DNA of 34,718 bases from Chlorobiota bacterium (GTDB lineage: Bacteria > Bacteroidota > Ignavibacteria > Kapaibacteriales > NICIL-2): NCBI GenBank assembly GCA_026415505.1, contig JAOAGY010000030.1, positions 1 through 34,718 on the forward strand. The letters are read 5' to 3'. The notes under the pieces were generated by a model. It saw only the letters and a program-made list of their open reading frames with translations, searched no databases and was not told the origin of the DNA. This document shows, in pieces, positions 34,475-34,718 of the stretch; the stretch's first letter is position 1, and every line of letters begins with the position of its first letter. Position numbers and translations under genes: made by a program.

Positions 34475-34718
34475 TCACCGCTCGATGAGCAATCGTGCGC
34501 CGGGCTGATAGGTCAGGTAGTACCACAGCCATTCGCTGAGCACGGCAAACCGGTTGCGGAACCGAATCAAAAACGCGATGTGAACAGCAGCCCAGAGCAG
34601 CCACGCCACCAGCCCATCCACACGAATGCCCGGCGGCAACGCAGCGACTGCTTTTGCGCGTCCGATTGTCGCGAGAATGCCTTTGTCACGGTAGCGAAAC
34701 TGCGGACGCTTGTTCGGA
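34475..34718 (-). CDS. ndh: Type II NADH dehydrogenase (NDH-2), C-terminal end only
   Basis: The last 80 codons are visible, from the right window edge to a TGA at 34477-34475. The segment FRYRDKGILATIGRAKAVA, then VDGLVAWLLWAAVHIAFLI, then FRNRFAVLSEWLWYYLTYQ, is the characteristic C-terminus of NDH-2, with the amphipathic/hydrophobic part that holds the flavoenzyme on the inner membrane. NDH-2 passes electrons from NADH to quinone without pumping protons. The FAD and NADH-binding parts lie outside the window. The gene converges on the DUF499 gene and marks the chromosomal edge of the defence island. Confidence 0.88.
   Translation of the reverse strand, partial: PNKRPQFRYRDKGILATIGRAKAVAALPPGIRVDGLVAWLLWAAVHIAFLIRFRNRFAVLSEWLWYYLTYQPGARLLIER

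Overview
The window looks like a chromosome segment of a moderately G+C-rich bacterium of the FCB (Bacteroidota/Chlorobiota-like) group, possibly a Kapabacteria/OPB56-type lineage. This rests on a secreted CAP protein with a type IX-like C-terminal sorting domain, a PD40-repeat/OmpA outer-membrane protein, SD sites of the AGGTGA type, and the mix of housekeeping genes. The lineage is an inference, not a marker-gene result.

Layout. (1) 1-8433: part of a type VI secretion locus. A tight minus-strand run tssK-tssL(OmpA)-tssM-tssA (the last cut by the left edge) faces a divergent TssJ-like lipoprotein gene. (2) 8469-11691, minus strand: flagellar export ATPase FliI, its partner FliH, and a PKD/FGE-like lipoprotein. 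(3) 11690-19405: peroxiredoxin Bcp and GTPase Der (plus), an orphan winged-helix protein with a nuclease-like C-terminus, S-adenosylhomocysteinase and an exported M28 peptidase with PDZ (minus), then the exported CAP protein (plus). (4) 19590-22916: a PD40 protein with two OmpA-like domains, a good intrinsic terminator, and an exported YbjN-like protein. (5) 22980-34465: a defence island, all on the plus strand. (6) 34475-34718: the C-terminal end of a type II NADH dehydrogenase on the minus strand.

The defence island is the most interesting part. Three large proteins form the outer frame: an SNF2-type helicase with a DUF3883 domain, a DUF1156 adenine-specific methylase with a Zn-ribbon, and a DUF499 ATPase. 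Between the methylase and the ATPase lie an MNT nucleotidyltransferase / HEPN toxin pair and an AT-richer restriction-modification pair: a SPPY methyltransferase and a BglII-like endonuclease with the D-x8-E-x-Q active-site pattern. The HEPN gene is cut short just after its R-x4-H-x-Y motif, exactly where the R-M cassette begins, and the four inner genes are chained by ATGA stop/start overlaps. Dispersed palindromic repeats cluster here. Two lie in frame inside the DUF1156 methylase, and a compound set sits in front of the MNT gene. My reading is a large methylase/helicase/ATPase defence system invaded by smaller defence modules.
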